DNA of 64,000 bases from CAYSCZ01 sp051155775 (lineage in GTDB: Bacteria > Bacteroidota > Bacteroidia > Cytophagales > Cyclobacteriaceae). This document shows positions 9,570-18,322 of the stretch, one piece after another. Within the stretch, counting starts at the first letter, position 1. Every line of letters starts with the position of its first letter. The notes below the pieces were generated by a model. That model was not told the DNA's origin. It saw only the letters and a list, made by a program, of their open reading frames with translations, and ran no database searches. The DNA is taken from contig DAXETV010000006.1 in assembly GCA_051155775.1 (NCBI GenBank), forward strand, positions 62,001 to 126,000. Reading direction: 5' to 3'. A program made the translations under genes and the position numbers.

Positions 9570-10376
9570 TTATCCTTTCATTGCTGAAAGCATATTACCA
9601 TAAACTTTGTTCAATGAGGTAATATTGCTCGTGAGTTTTGAAAGTTCATTTTTGAATTGTTCTGTATCTTTTCCTGCCTGAGCCATACTTTCCATAGCTG
9701 ATGTCACATTGGAATAAAATTTATTCATCGCTTTAATGTGACTATTTGCATCTTGAAGTTCCATCTCGTATACTGTATTCAAAGCGCCTAAATTTTTTGT
9801 GACGTTTTGCACTTGAGCGTGATATTCCTTGGCGTCTTTTGATGCTGTAGCCATTTCAGACATTGCACTTATAGTAGTCGAGTAGGATTTATTCATCTGA
9901 GAGATTGACTTGGAGGCGGATTTCAAGTTAGTATTGTATTCATTGGTAGCAACTGACGCATCACCCAGGGCTGTCATTTTCTTAGCAGTTTCTGCCAGAC
10001 TTTTCATTCCCTTTCCAAGGTTTTCTACCAGCTCCGGACCAATTTTATTACTCTCAAGAAGATTATCAAGCTTTTTAGTCATTGAACCCTCACTTGTAGA
10101 TGACCTGCTGATTTTTTTCGGAGGTGCACCCTCATAATCATCTGCTAATTCAGGATAAACTTTTGACCAATCGGTTTCTTTGTGTTGCGGTTGAAAAGCA
10201 CTTAAAAAGAATATAATTGCTTCGGTCGTAAGTCCTGCAACTAAAAATTCTCCAGCGCCAGGCCAGTGCATAATTTTAAACATGGCTCCAATAATTACAA
10301 TAGATGCTCCAATACCATATACTTTTGGCATTATCCTACTGAATAGAAGCTCTGAAAATCCACCTTTTTTACTCAT
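9570..10376 (-). CDS. gldL: Type IX secretion motor protein GldL/PorL
   Basis: A 268-residue inner-membrane motor protein. Two membrane helices lie at about residues 17-35 and 43-61, followed by a long cytoplasmic coiled-coil-like region. By alignment from memory to Flavobacterium GldL, the residues important for proton-driven torque are present: Y20, K34, H37 and the membrane Glu E52 (equivalents of Y13, K27, H30 and E49). The motor therefore looks functional. The cytoplasmic part holds Ser/Thr/Ala/Met-rich helical repeats of the type K-x-FYS-x-V-x-S-AM. It sits between gldK and gldM in the operon. Confidence 0.95.
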   Translation of the reverse strand: MSKKGGFSELLFSRIMPKVYGIGASIVIIGAMFKIMHWPGAGEFLVAGLTTEAIIFFLSAFQPQHKETDWSKVYPELADDYEGAPPKKISRSSTSEGSMTKKLDNLLESNKIGPELVENLGKGMKSLAETAKKMTALGDASVATNEYNTNLKSASKSISQMNKSYSTTISAMSEMATASKDAKEYHAQVQNVTKNLGALNTVYEMELQDANSHIKAMNKFYSNVTSAMESMAQAGKDTEQFKNELSKLTSNITSLNKVYGNMLSAMKG

Positions 10377-10436
10377 TTTTATTTAGTTTTTGGTTAGTAA
10401 AATAATGTTTTTTTTGAAATTTTCAATCTAATTATA

Positions 10437-11483
10437 TTAAAATTCACTTCCTGATGATCTTCCCAAGTAAGTCATCGCACATCTAAAACCTACAGAAGCT
10501 CTTGCTGAATCTTTAAATTCAAAAGCCCTAGTTCCAGTCTCTAGGAAATATGCTATATCCTTCCAAGATCCCCCTCTTATAATCTTTCTAGGTTCTTCCG
10601 GATCAAAATATGTTGGATTCAAATCCCATACTAATGGAAAAGAAGCGGGATGAAAAGCATCTTCACACCATTCAGCAACATTTCCTGACATATCGTATAA
10701 GCCATAATCGTTTGCGAAAAAAGTTGCTACAGGTGAGGTATAAGCAAAGCCATCATCATAATAATTACCTCTTCCAGGTTTAAAGTTGGCTAATAAACAT
10801 CCTTTAACATTTCTAATATAAGGATTTCCCCAAGGATATTTTGCCATATCCCTACCTCCCCTTGAAGCATATTCCCATTCAGCTTCCGAAGGTAATCTGA
10901 AGTTTGGCATGGAAAATTCACCTCTATCTGCTCTGTAACTATTTAGGTATTCAGTTCTCCATTGACAAAAATATTTTGCAGCCTCCCAATTTACTCCTAC
11001 TACTGGATAATTATCAAAGGCCGGGTGGGTCCAGTAATAAGCCATTAAAGGATCACCAAGGTGATGGGTGTAATCCTCAACCCAAACCATGGTATCTGGG
11101 ATCAGGTCTTCTATGACAAATCCCTCTGGTAAGGAGGCTTCGGCACCTTCCTGAATATTCTCTGTAAATTGTCTGTATTCATTATTTGTAATTTCGGTGT
11201 CATCCATATAAAATCCTCCAATCGTAACTTGTTTATTGAAATTGATTTGTGAGGCTGCAATATTTTCATCAGCCTGACCCATATGGAATGTACCACCTGG
11301 AATCTGAACCATACCATATGGTCTGGTTAATTCCCAACCTTCACGACCAAGAGCACCTACGAGTTCACCCCTATCATCAAAGCCTCCACCTCCCAGTCCA
11401 AGTAATCCACAACCCTGAAAAAACAGAGCTATTAAAATTATCCAAACAAAATTGTAATAATTCATTAATAATTTACTATTCAT
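10437..11483 (-). CDS. gldK: Type IX secretion lipoprotein GldK/PorK
   Basis: A 348-residue outer-membrane lipoprotein of the GldK/PorK family. It carries a formylglycine-generating-enzyme/sulfatase-modifying-factor fold but acts structurally, forming the periplasmic ring with GldN. A signal peptide ends in lipobox FQG-C with Cys25, and ATG at residue 7 is an alternative start. The fold is shown by IPGGTFHMGQ, FRLPSEAEWEYASRGG, DMSGNVAEWCEDAFHP and IIRGGSWKD...GFRCAMTY. It is the first gene of the gldKLMN operon; about 195 bases of AT-rich sequence separate it from the porP-like gene upstream and probably hold its promoter. Confidence 0.93.
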   Translation of the reverse strand: MNSKLLMNYYNFVWIILIALFFQGCGLLGLGGGGFDDRGELVGALGREGWELTRPYGMVQIPGGTFHMGQADENIAASQINFNKQVTIGGFYMDDTEITNNEYRQFTENIQEGAEASLPEGFVIEDLIPDTMVWVEDYTHHLGDPLMAYYWTHPAFDNYPVVGVNWEAAKYFCQWRTEYLNSYRADRGEFSMPNFRLPSEAEWEYASRGGRDMAKYPWGNPYIRNVKGCLLANFKPGRGNYYDDGFAYTSPVATFFANDYGLYDMSGNVAEWCEDAFHPASFPLVWDLNPTYFDPEEPRKIIRGGSWKDIAYFLETGTRAFEFKDSARASVGFRCAMTYLGRSSGSEF

Positions 11484-11678
11484 AACACCTTTTTAAAATA
11501 TAGCACCTAAATTATAAACAAAATTCAAATATCAATATTGTACTAAACCCTAAATATACGAAGCTAACTTATAATTTAATACTAAATGAATCTTTAAAAT
11601 AAAGTTTTCACACAAGATTAAACAAATTTTTAGAAGGAAAATACATCTACCCTCGTAAAAAATTCATATTATATCACT

Positions 11679-12635
11679 CTAAAATCTATACCTGGGCGTT
11701 TTTACTGGTTTTCTACTACCAAAAATTAAATTAGGCAAGTCGTATCTGATAAAGATTTCGTGGGAGGTCAACTCTTTTGCATCGCTTTGATTAGTTACGT
11801 AATCAAATGAGTATCCTATTTTCAGTCTCTGGTTTTCTAAAAAATTATAACCAAATAATAATGTAATAGCCTCATCCTGGCGATAGGAAACACCTCCCCA
11901 TAATTTTTCACTATAAGTACCTACAGCACCTATGTCAAAAGAGAAAGTATTTAAATCAGTACGTAGTAAAAATGTGGGATTCAGTTTAAAGTTGAAAAAC
12001 AATGGGATATCCTCTTTTCCCAACAATACATAATAATTTCTTTCTAGAATATTTTGCGCCTTATCTACATTAAAATCAAAAGACGGAGCAAGCATATGAT
12101 TGATAGTAATACCAACAAAATAATTATTATAGTTTTTATATAACAAGGCGCCCCCCACATCAAAACGTTGCTGTGTTTCCCTTGAACCAGTATTAAATGG
12201 ATCGTTCGGATCAACAAACCTCAATTCATCATTTAAGGTTTGAGTTACTAACCCTGGCATTACAGCTATAATTATGCTGGATCTTACGAAATCAAACTGA
12301 TATGTCGCATTGAACTGCACTGAAATTGTATTTCTTGGCCCCAGATTATCATTAATTATATTTACACCTGCAGTATTTATCAAGCTTTTTATCGGTACAC
12401 TAAAATTTAAAAACTGGGTATTTGGAGCCCCACCTGATCCATCAAAAGAAGTAGAAAAACCTGCCCATTGTGTTCGGTGTAAAGCGCTTATGTAAGCATT
12501 TTCAAATGTGCTATTAAAAGCAGGGTTAAGCGTTTCAGGAGTTACTAAATAATGACTTAATAAGGGATCTTGTTGAGCATTAAGTTTAGATAAACTAACA
12601 CATATAACAATGATTAACAGAAATTTAACCTTCAT
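11679..12635 (-). CDS. PorP/SprF-family type IX outer-membrane protein
   Basis: A 318-residue PorP/SprF-like beta-barrel. A signal peptide (cleavage near LNAQ-QD) is followed by the family block QDPLLSHYLVTPETLNPAF, then alternating beta-strands with the usual LSFDIGAVGTYSE-type segments. PorP/SprF proteins help attach or secrete specific type IX cargo such as SprB. Genes of this family often lie next to gldK in Cytophagales, as here, which suggests this is the conserved PorP rather than a cargo-specific paralogue. It is transcribed toward gldK but separated by 195 bases. Confidence 0.85.
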   Translation of the reverse strand: MKVKFLLIIVICVSLSKLNAQQDPLLSHYLVTPETLNPAFNSTFENAYISALHRTQWAGFSTSFDGSGGAPNTQFLNFSVPIKSLINTAGVNIINDNLGPRNTISVQFNATYQFDFVRSSIIIAVMPGLVTQTLNDELRFVDPNDPFNTGSRETQQRFDVGGALLYKNYNNYFVGITINHMLAPSFDFNVDKAQNILERNYYVLLGKEDIPLFFNFKLNPTFLLRTDLNTFSFDIGAVGTYSEKLWGGVSYRQDEAITLLFGYNFLENQRLKIGYSFDYVTNQSDAKELTSHEIFIRYDLPNLIFGSRKPVKTPRYRF

Positions 12636-12683
12636 AGATATGCTTGACCTTACAAGAATAAGTTAGGCAATCTTAACGTTATT

Positions 12684-13478
12684 TCAGGTAATTCCGTTTG
12701 CTTTTTTGATATATAATTCTATTGCTCCAGTCATTGAAGGGGCGTTTGGCAATGGTGCTTGGATGTCTAGAATTAAATTTGCTTCCCTGACCGCTTTGGC
12801 TGTGGTTGGTCCAAAAGCTGCAATTCTTGTAGAGTTTTGTTTGAAATCCGGAAAATTAACAAACAGGGAATTGATGCCTGACGGACTAAAAAAAGCTATA
12901 ATATCATAATTAACATCTGCGAGATCAGATATATCACTAGCAACAGTTTTATAAATTACAGCTTCTGTGAAGTTGTAACCATTTTTACTCAAGAAGTTGG
13001 GTATATCATCTTTTCTGATATTCGAACAAGGGAACAAAAACTTTTCATTCTTGTGCTTTTTCAATACTTCTATTAAATCCTGAGCAGTTTTAGAACCTAT
13101 GAAAATTTTTCGTTTCCTTATAATTATATATTTCTGTAAATAATTAGAGGTTTGTTCGGAGATGCAGAAATACTTCATGTCAGAAGGTATTTCAATCTTA
13201 TTCTCCAAAGCCAATCTGAAAAAATGATCAACAGCATTTCTACTGGTAAGAATGATAGCTGAATGATCAAGAATATTGATCTTCTGCTTTCTAAACTCCT
13301 TACCATTAATCGGTTCTATTTGTATAAAAGGTCTAAAATCAACTTTTAAATTATACTTAGAAGCCAATTTAAAATACGGGGAGTTGCTGTTTTTCGGCTT
13401 TGGTTGAGAAACTAAAATACTTGAAACTTTTGTAAGACGCTCTTTGTCCGTAACTAATAATCCTTCACTCATGACCAA
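12684..13478 (-). CDS. hemD: Uroporphyrinogen-III synthase
   Basis: A 264-residue HemD-type protein that cyclises hydroxymethylbilane to uroporphyrinogen III in heme synthesis. Two Rossmann-like halves are visible: an N-terminal half with AIILTSRNAVDHFF and a C-terminal half with KFLFPCSNIRKDDIP, VIYKT, DIIAFFSPSGINSLF and RIAAFGPTTAKAVREA. These blocks are typical, although overall identity in this family is low. The start could be ATG at residue 1 or 3. It lies 8 bases downstream of the DUF4271 gene, the usual Bacteroidota arrangement; hemW is nearby on the other strand. Confidence 0.85.
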   Translation of the reverse strand: MVMSEGLLVTDKERLTKVSSILVSQPKPKNSNSPYFKLASKYNLKVDFRPFIQIEPINGKEFRKQKINILDHSAIILTSRNAVDHFFRLALENKIEIPSDMKYFCISEQTSNYLQKYIIIRKRKIFIGSKTAQDLIEVLKKHKNEKFLFPCSNIRKDDIPNFLSKNGYNFTEAVIYKTVASDISDLADVNYDIIAFFSPSGINSLFVNFPDFKQNSTRIAAFGPTTAKAVREANLILDIQAPLPNAPSMTGAIELYIKKANGIT

Positions 13479-13486
13479 TAATCTTA

Positions 13487-14467
13487 TTAGCTAAAATAAA
13501 ATAACTTAAACACGATAAACAGTGAGAAAATTTCTGAAGTGCAAAAATACGAAAATAAATAGATATTATTATACGAATATTTCTTTAAGAAAATATTTAC
13601 TACAGCCAGACTAGATACTAAAACGGCAATAAAATATAAAGAAGACAAAAACCGTAGATTAAATACAAAGGCTATGTCTAGTTGCCAAAATGCTATTAGA
13701 AGCAACAAAAAGAATGTATTAATGAAAAATATATATTTATTGAAGGTCTGATATTGCTCCTGTAACAAATTCCTCAGGTTAAACAGTAAAGTTAATAAGC
13801 TGATTACTAGATACTTTGCTAAGAAAAATATACCTATAATCACAGAGGTTTTAATTAAGGATATAATTATATCGGTATCATGGCCTAACATTAACAACTC
13901 AAACCTGCGATCAATTGGTATCATCAAATGGAAAATAAGATCAATGATTAATATGTTAACAATAGTTAATAAAACAATCGGCATATTATCTAATAAATCA
14001 ATGAGATTAATAGCCCTAGCATTCAAAAAGCCGGAAAGAAAGATTATGCATATGATCAATATCACAAACCAATAATTTTGGTAGATAGTATTATACCTGG
14101 CAGTAAGTAATGATCCTTTCTGGTCATCTTTCCCAGATCGAATAATTATTTGCTTTGTCAGTGCATCACTTGAAATTATCTGTAAAATTCCTGAAGCATC
14201 ATGCATCAATAACTGTTGATCTTTTTTTCCTAAATTAACATTAATCACTCGTCGGTTCTGTATAACAACAGAATTTGGAGGTAACTGAATATGAATGCTA
14301 TCCGACACCTCAATCTCATTAGTAAATAGTCCGGTATTCCCTAAAGCTTTCTGGTTGATAATAACCCCTGTATCTTTATTTTTTTTATCTCCCTGGCCAT
14401 GTGTATCAAAATTGACCAGTATAACCAAAATGAATTTTAGATAAATTGATAGATAGGGGTTGATCAT
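13487..14467 (-). CDS. DUF4271 multi-pass membrane protein
   Basis: A 326-residue protein with a signal-like N-terminus, a soluble segment to about residue 125 (rich in Ile/Val, with a GKKDQQLL patch), and about six membrane helices from residue 130 on. Its layout and its place directly before a hemD gene match DUF4271 proteins of Bacteroidota, whose function is unknown. The start overlaps the end of the upstream Omp85-like gene by 62 bases on the same strand. This is the first available ATG, so either the overlap is real or a rarer start further downstream is used. Confidence 0.65.
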   Translation of the reverse strand: MINPYLSIYLKFILVILVNFDTHGQGDKKNKDTGVIINQKALGNTGLFTNEIEVSDSIHIQLPPNSVVIQNRRVINVNLGKKDQQLLMHDASGILQIISSDALTKQIIIRSGKDDQKGSLLTARYNTIYQNYWFVILIICIIFLSGFLNARAINLIDLLDNMPIVLLTIVNILIIDLIFHLMIPIDRRFELLMLGHDTDIIISLIKTSVIIGIFFLAKYLVISLLTLLFNLRNLLQEQYQTFNKYIFFINTFFLLLLIAFWQLDIAFVFNLRFLSSLYFIAVLVSSLAVVNIFLKKYSYNNIYLFSYFCTSEIFSLFIVFKLFYFS

Positions 14468-16094
14468 CAGTTCTGCCTAGCGCATATACAAAATTAAAAC
14501 TACCCGATTCTGTGAATAAGCTTAGTCCCACGCCTAATCCTGTCGGATAATCACGAAAATTACTACTTTCTAAATTGAATTGTAAATAAGATTGATCAAT
14601 GAATAAAAATAAGTAAGAATATTGCTCAAAGAATAATCTCAGTTCTGTAGATCCTAAAATATAATTGGATGCAAAAAATTGGTTTTCTGTAAAACCCCGC
14701 AGAGAATTTATCCCCCCAATTCGATATAAATCATTAATGAATATTTCATCATTTATCACAGAGCCCCCGCTTATGTTCGAATATAAATTGAGATAGCGAT
14801 TTATTGGAATGCTAAATGCGATATCTGCTTCAAATGCATATTGGTTGGAGTTAATCCTAACCGAATCATAAACCTCCTGAGGGAATAATGAATTCCTAAT
14901 CACCTTTTTACCACTAACTTCAGCACTTAACCTGACCCTGTAGCCATTTTTGGGCACAAATGGATTATCCTGATTGTTAATATCAAATGCCAGGCCGTAG
15001 CCATTGAGCCGGTTATCTAAGTTATCCCTCGAACTAAAAAATTCTGCTGACAAGACATTTGAACGTTTATTTTTGTAGAATAAGCTTAATTGCCCGTTGA
15101 TAGAAACAGGGATACTTAAACTAATTTGAGCATTTAAATTCACAAAATTTGTGTCTTCTTTAAGTAAATGATATGAAAAGCCGGCCTTTAAGGGAATACC
15201 AAACGGATAAGGGTGGATATAATTCAAATCCAACACCTGACTGCGTGGTTTTGTGCCTCGCCAGGTAATATCCACGTTTTGCCCGCCCCCAAACAGGTTT
15301 CTAAGTCTCAGATCAAGTTCTCCGGTGATTAACAATTTATCACCTTCATTTTCCCTTGGAAGAAAGCCAAGTATACCATCGAACCGGTTAGCTTTTTTTT
15401 CTTCCAGATCCAGGTAAAGGGTTGCATTATTATTTTGAAATGAAATTTCCGCGGGCTTTCTTAGTTCCAGAAAACTAAGGCTATTAATTCTCCTTGAAAT
15501 TCCATCGAGTGGCCTCTGTTGAAATTTCTTTCCATAATTTATCCTAAGATGGTTTTGCAGAAAAGAATTTTTAGTCTTAAGCCCCTTATTAATAACCAAG
15601 CTATCAAAGGTGATCTCAGGGCCTGAATCTATAGTCATCCTACCTTTTATAGAATTATCCAAAACGATCATGGAGTCTAACATAACTTTAGTGAATGGAT
15701 ATCCTTCATTCACATAAGCATCAGAGATTTTTTTACTGACCTTAAAGAACGTCAACGAATCATGGATAGGATAGAAATAATCATCACCTGCTTTCAGTTT
15801 ATACTTTGGCCCTTTATAAAGAAAAAAACTGGCGGTATCTCCTAAAATAAGCGCTGAGTCAATATTAGCCAATATATAGCCCTTTCCTCTTAGCTGTTCA
15901 ATCAATGAATTAACGCGCTCATTGATATCATTTTGATCACTTATTTTAAAGACCTCCCTGGTCCGGTCCTCATATTGCAATACAACAATAGTTTCTTCAA
16001 CCTCCTGAGCAAAACTATCATTGATGGTAATAAAAAGTATTTTTACCATCAGAATTGAAAGAATAAAACCGAATTGTCTGGCATTTATATCCAT
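14406..16094 (-). CDS. Omp85-family outer-membrane protein (BamA/TamA-like)
   Basis: About 562 residues: a signal peptide ending DSFA-Q, POTRA-like modules (about residues 30-200) and a C-terminal 16-strand-type barrel ending in YTGQF with terminal Phe. The RIGGINSLRGFTENQF segment matches the conserved VRGF/Y region of Omp85 barrels. It probably assembles or exports outer-membrane or surface proteins; the cargo is unknown. The open frame extends to 16136, but ATG at 16094 gives a proper signal peptide (MDINARQFGF start) and reduces the overlap with divergent hemW from 63 to 21 bases. It lies upstream of DUF4271-hemD in one probable transcript. Confidence 0.8.
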   Translation of the reverse strand: MDINARQFGFILSILMVKILFITINDSFAQEVEETIVVLQYEDRTREVFKISDQNDINERVNSLIEQLRGKGYILANIDSALILGDTASFFLYKGPKYKLKAGDDYFYPIHDSLTFFKVSKKISDAYVNEGYPFTKVMLDSMIVLDNSIKGRMTIDSGPEITFDSLVINKGLKTKNSFLQNHLRINYGKKFQQRPLDGISRRINSLSFLELRKPAEISFQNNNATLYLDLEEKKANRFDGILGFLPRENEGDKLLITGELDLRLRNLFGGGQNVDITWRGTKPRSQVLDLNYIHPYPFGIPLKAGFSYHLLKEDTNFVNLNAQISLSIPVSINGQLSLFYKNKRSNVLSAEFFSSRDNLDNRLNGYGLAFDINNQDNPFVPKNGYRVRLSAEVSGKKVIRNSLFPQEVYDSVRINSNQYAFEADIAFSIPINRYLNLYSNISGGSVINDEIFINDLYRIGGINSLRGFTENQFFASNYILGSTELRLFFEQYSYLFLFIDQSYLQFNLESSNFRDYPTGLGVGLSLFTESGSFNFVYALGRTDDQPLSINLSKIHFGYTGQF

Positions 16095-17189
16095 ATCCCT
16101 TATTGCAGGAAAGCTTGTCACTACTGCGATTTTCACTTTTCAACAAATCTTAAAACAAAATCATCTTTCATCGAAAGTCTTTTGCAAGAAATTGCCCTTA
16201 GAAAAGATTTCCTCCGCAATACAAAAATCCAAACTTTATATTTTGGAGGAGGAACACCGTCTCTACTGAATTACGAATCCCTACGGGAAATCATCGCACA
16301 ATGCTATAAAGATTATGATTTATCTCAACTCAAAGAACTTACCATTGAATGTAATCCAGATGACCTTGACCTTGAGAAATTATCCGGGCTTAAAACCCTT
16401 GGCTTTAATCGGCTGAGTATTGGTGTACAAAGTTTCCAGAATGAAGTCCTTACCCTGTCCAACCGATCACATACCAGCCAACAAGCGCTGACGAGCTTTG
16501 AAAAAGCCAGGGAGGTTGGGTTTTATAATATTAGCATAGACTTAATGTATGGTTTTACAGGCTTTAACATTCAACCGGACCTGGAGCAAATTACAATTTT
16601 AAATCCCGAGCATATCTCCATTTATGGGCTGACTATAGAAAATCAGACGGCATTTGGTCACTGGGTTAAAAACGGGACATTAAAACCTATGGATGAAGAA
16701 ACAGAAAGCCAGCAATATGAAAACATCATCCAATGGCTTCAGGTGCATGGCTATGAACATTATGAGATATCTAACTTCAGCAAACCGGGTTACTATTCCA
16801 TGCACAATACTGCATACTGGTCAGGGAAAGAATACCTTGGCCTTGGGCCCTCTGCTCATTCTTATAATGGAATAACCAGACAGGTTAATGTTTCAAATAA
16901 CATCAAATACATTAAATATTTGAATGAGAAGATCCTGCCTGCTCATTGTGAAATCCTAACAGAAAAAGACCGGGCTAACGATTATTTGCTCACATCCCTC
17001 CGAACCAATGAAGGGACCGATGTCAATTTCCTCCACACTTATTTTGGCTATCCTGTACAGGAATATCAGCGCATTATAATAAAATTTATTAAGCAAAATT
17101 TAATTACTCAACAGGGCAGCAAAATTAAATTGAATCAAAAGGGTAAATTACTGATGGACAATATACTGAGTGAGTTGCTATGGATTTAA
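16074..17189 (+). CDS. hemW: Radical SAM heme chaperone HemW
   Basis: A 371-residue HemW protein (formerly annotated as an oxygen-independent coproporphyrinogen oxidase paralogue). The radical-SAM cluster motif is C11-xxx-C15-xx-C18 followed by DF, the HemW form rather than the HemN form with a fourth Cys. Further blocks are LYFGGGTPSLL, ECNPDDL, LSIGVQSFQNEVL and the HemN_C-like tail. HemW inserts heme into respiratory enzymes in studied bacteria. The start MSGIYIHIPYCRKAC is fixed by conservation and overlaps the 5' end of the divergent Omp85 gene. Its stop overlaps the next gene by 10 bases. Confidence 0.93.
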   Translation: MSGIYIHIPYCRKACHYCDFHFSTNLKTKSSFIESLLQEIALRKDFLRNTKIQTLYFGGGTPSLLNYESLREIIAQCYKDYDLSQLKELTIECNPDDLDLEKLSGLKTLGFNRLSIGVQSFQNEVLTLSNRSHTSQQALTSFEKAREVGFYNISIDLMYGFTGFNIQPDLEQITILNPEHISIYGLTIENQTAFGHWVKNGTLKPMDEETESQQYENIIQWLQVHGYEHYEISNFSKPGYYSMHNTAYWSGKEYLGLGPSAHSYNGITRQVNVSNNIKYIKYLNEKILPAHCEILTEKDRANDYLLTSLRTNEGTDVNFLHTYFGYPVQEYQRIIIKFIKQNLITQQGSKIKLNQKGKLLMDNILSELLWI

Positions 17190-17599
17190 TTCCTAATATC
17201 TTTGAGGATATTTTTCAACCATTATTTTATTGTGTTATGGATCGTGAAGAAAAAAAAGCTTTCATCTTACTTAAAGCCCTGATATTACACTATCATGGCT
17301 TGGATGAAGATGAGGAAAAAATATTAAATGAATCTGCTGAAAGCTTGGAAGCACAGGATGAACTACAATGGTCCCTCAAATTTATTGCTGAAGACTACCT
17401 TTCCGCATTTGAACGCTCCAGAGAATACCTCAATAAAATAATCGGTAATTTGCCGGAAGAAAAAAAACTGGAATACCTCCTCGCCGTATGGAACGATAAT
17501 TACAAAAAAGGCTACCTGACTGAAATGGAGGCCACCGCCATGCTTAACCTCGCCAAAGAATGGGGTATTGATAAACAACTTCTTCATAAAGTAGGCTGA
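17180..17599 (+). CDS. TerB-like helical protein
   Basis: A 139-residue all-alpha cytosolic protein. The pattern ILLKALILHYHGLDEDEEKIL followed by a LEYLLAVWNDNYKKGYLTEMEATAMLNLAKEWGI half resembles the TerB/DjlA-type seven-helix fold, which has paired acidic residues near helix ends. The function is unknown. It overlaps the hemW stop by 10 bases and is probably translated with it. Its stop codon directly abuts the stop of the convergent LytTR regulator gene with no spacer. Confidence 0.55.
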   Translation: MDLIPNIFEDIFQPLFYCVMDREEKKAFILLKALILHYHGLDEDEEKILNESAESLEAQDELQWSLKFIAEDYLSAFERSREYLNKIIGNLPEEKKLEYLLAVWNDNYKKGYLTEMEATAMLNLAKEWGIDKQLLHKVG

Positions 17600-18322
17600 T
17601 CATAAGCTCATCATTTCTTTAAACCTGGAGGCTTGTCGCCGGCTGACCTCAACTTTTTCACCCCCTTCTAGTTCAACCAATAGACCGCCATTGAACCAGG
17701 TCTCAATGGCCTTTACCCATGTAAGGTTTATAATATGTTTCCTGCTGGCCCTGAAAAACGCCCGTTCATCTAATCGCTCCTCTAATGCATTTAATGACTT
17801 ATGGATCATGGGTTTGAAGTTTTTAAAATATACCTTTATGTAATTGCCATCAGACTCAAATAAACGAACTTCTGATAACCGGACAAACCAGCACTTCTCC
17901 CCATCTTTCACGAACACCTGGTCATCTACATTTAGTTTCCGCTCTTCCTTTTTTGATCTATGATGAACTTCCTGATCATATCTCATTATTCTTTCAATGG
18001 CTTCTCCAAGTCTTTCCGGTTGAATAGGTTTCAATAGATAGTCAAAAGCATTATATTCAAAAGCTTTGATGGCATAATCATCATAAGCGGTGGTAAAAAT
18101 GACCTTGGGCACGATAAGAAGCTGCTCCAACAGGTCAAAACCCGTACCACCGGGCATTTGTATATCCAGAAAAATAAGGTCTGGCTTATGCTTATTGATT
18201 TTAAGAATAGCATCCTCCATGTTAACCGCCTCATCCGTTATATCGATCTCTTCTCTGTCGGCTAACAGGTTGGTCAGCTCTTTACGGGCCAGTCGTTCAT
18301 CATCTATTATGATCGTTTTCAT
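17600..18322 (-). CDS. LytTR-family response regulator
   Basis: A 240-residue regulator. The receiver domain (about residues 1-120) has acidic D7/D8, the phosphorylation site D53 in FLDIQMPG, the conserved Thr in FTTAYDDYAIKAFE and Lys in DYLLKPI. The C-terminal LytTR DNA-binding domain (about 135-240) shows VRLFESDGNYIKVYF and FFRASRKHIINLTWVKAIE. It pairs with the kinase gene just upstream, which it overlaps by 23 bases. Its targets cannot be told from this window. Confidence 0.93.
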   Translation of the reverse strand: MKTIIIDDERLARKELTNLLADREEIDITDEAVNMEDAILKINKHKPDLIFLDIQMPGGTGFDLLEQLLIVPKVIFTTAYDDYAIKAFEYNAFDYLLKPIQPERLGEAIERIMRYDQEVHHRSKKEERKLNVDDQVFVKDGEKCWFVRLSEVRLFESDGNYIKVYFKNFKPMIHKSLNALEERLDERAFFRASRKHIINLTWVKAIETWFNGGLLVELEGGEKVEVSRRQASRFKEMMSL

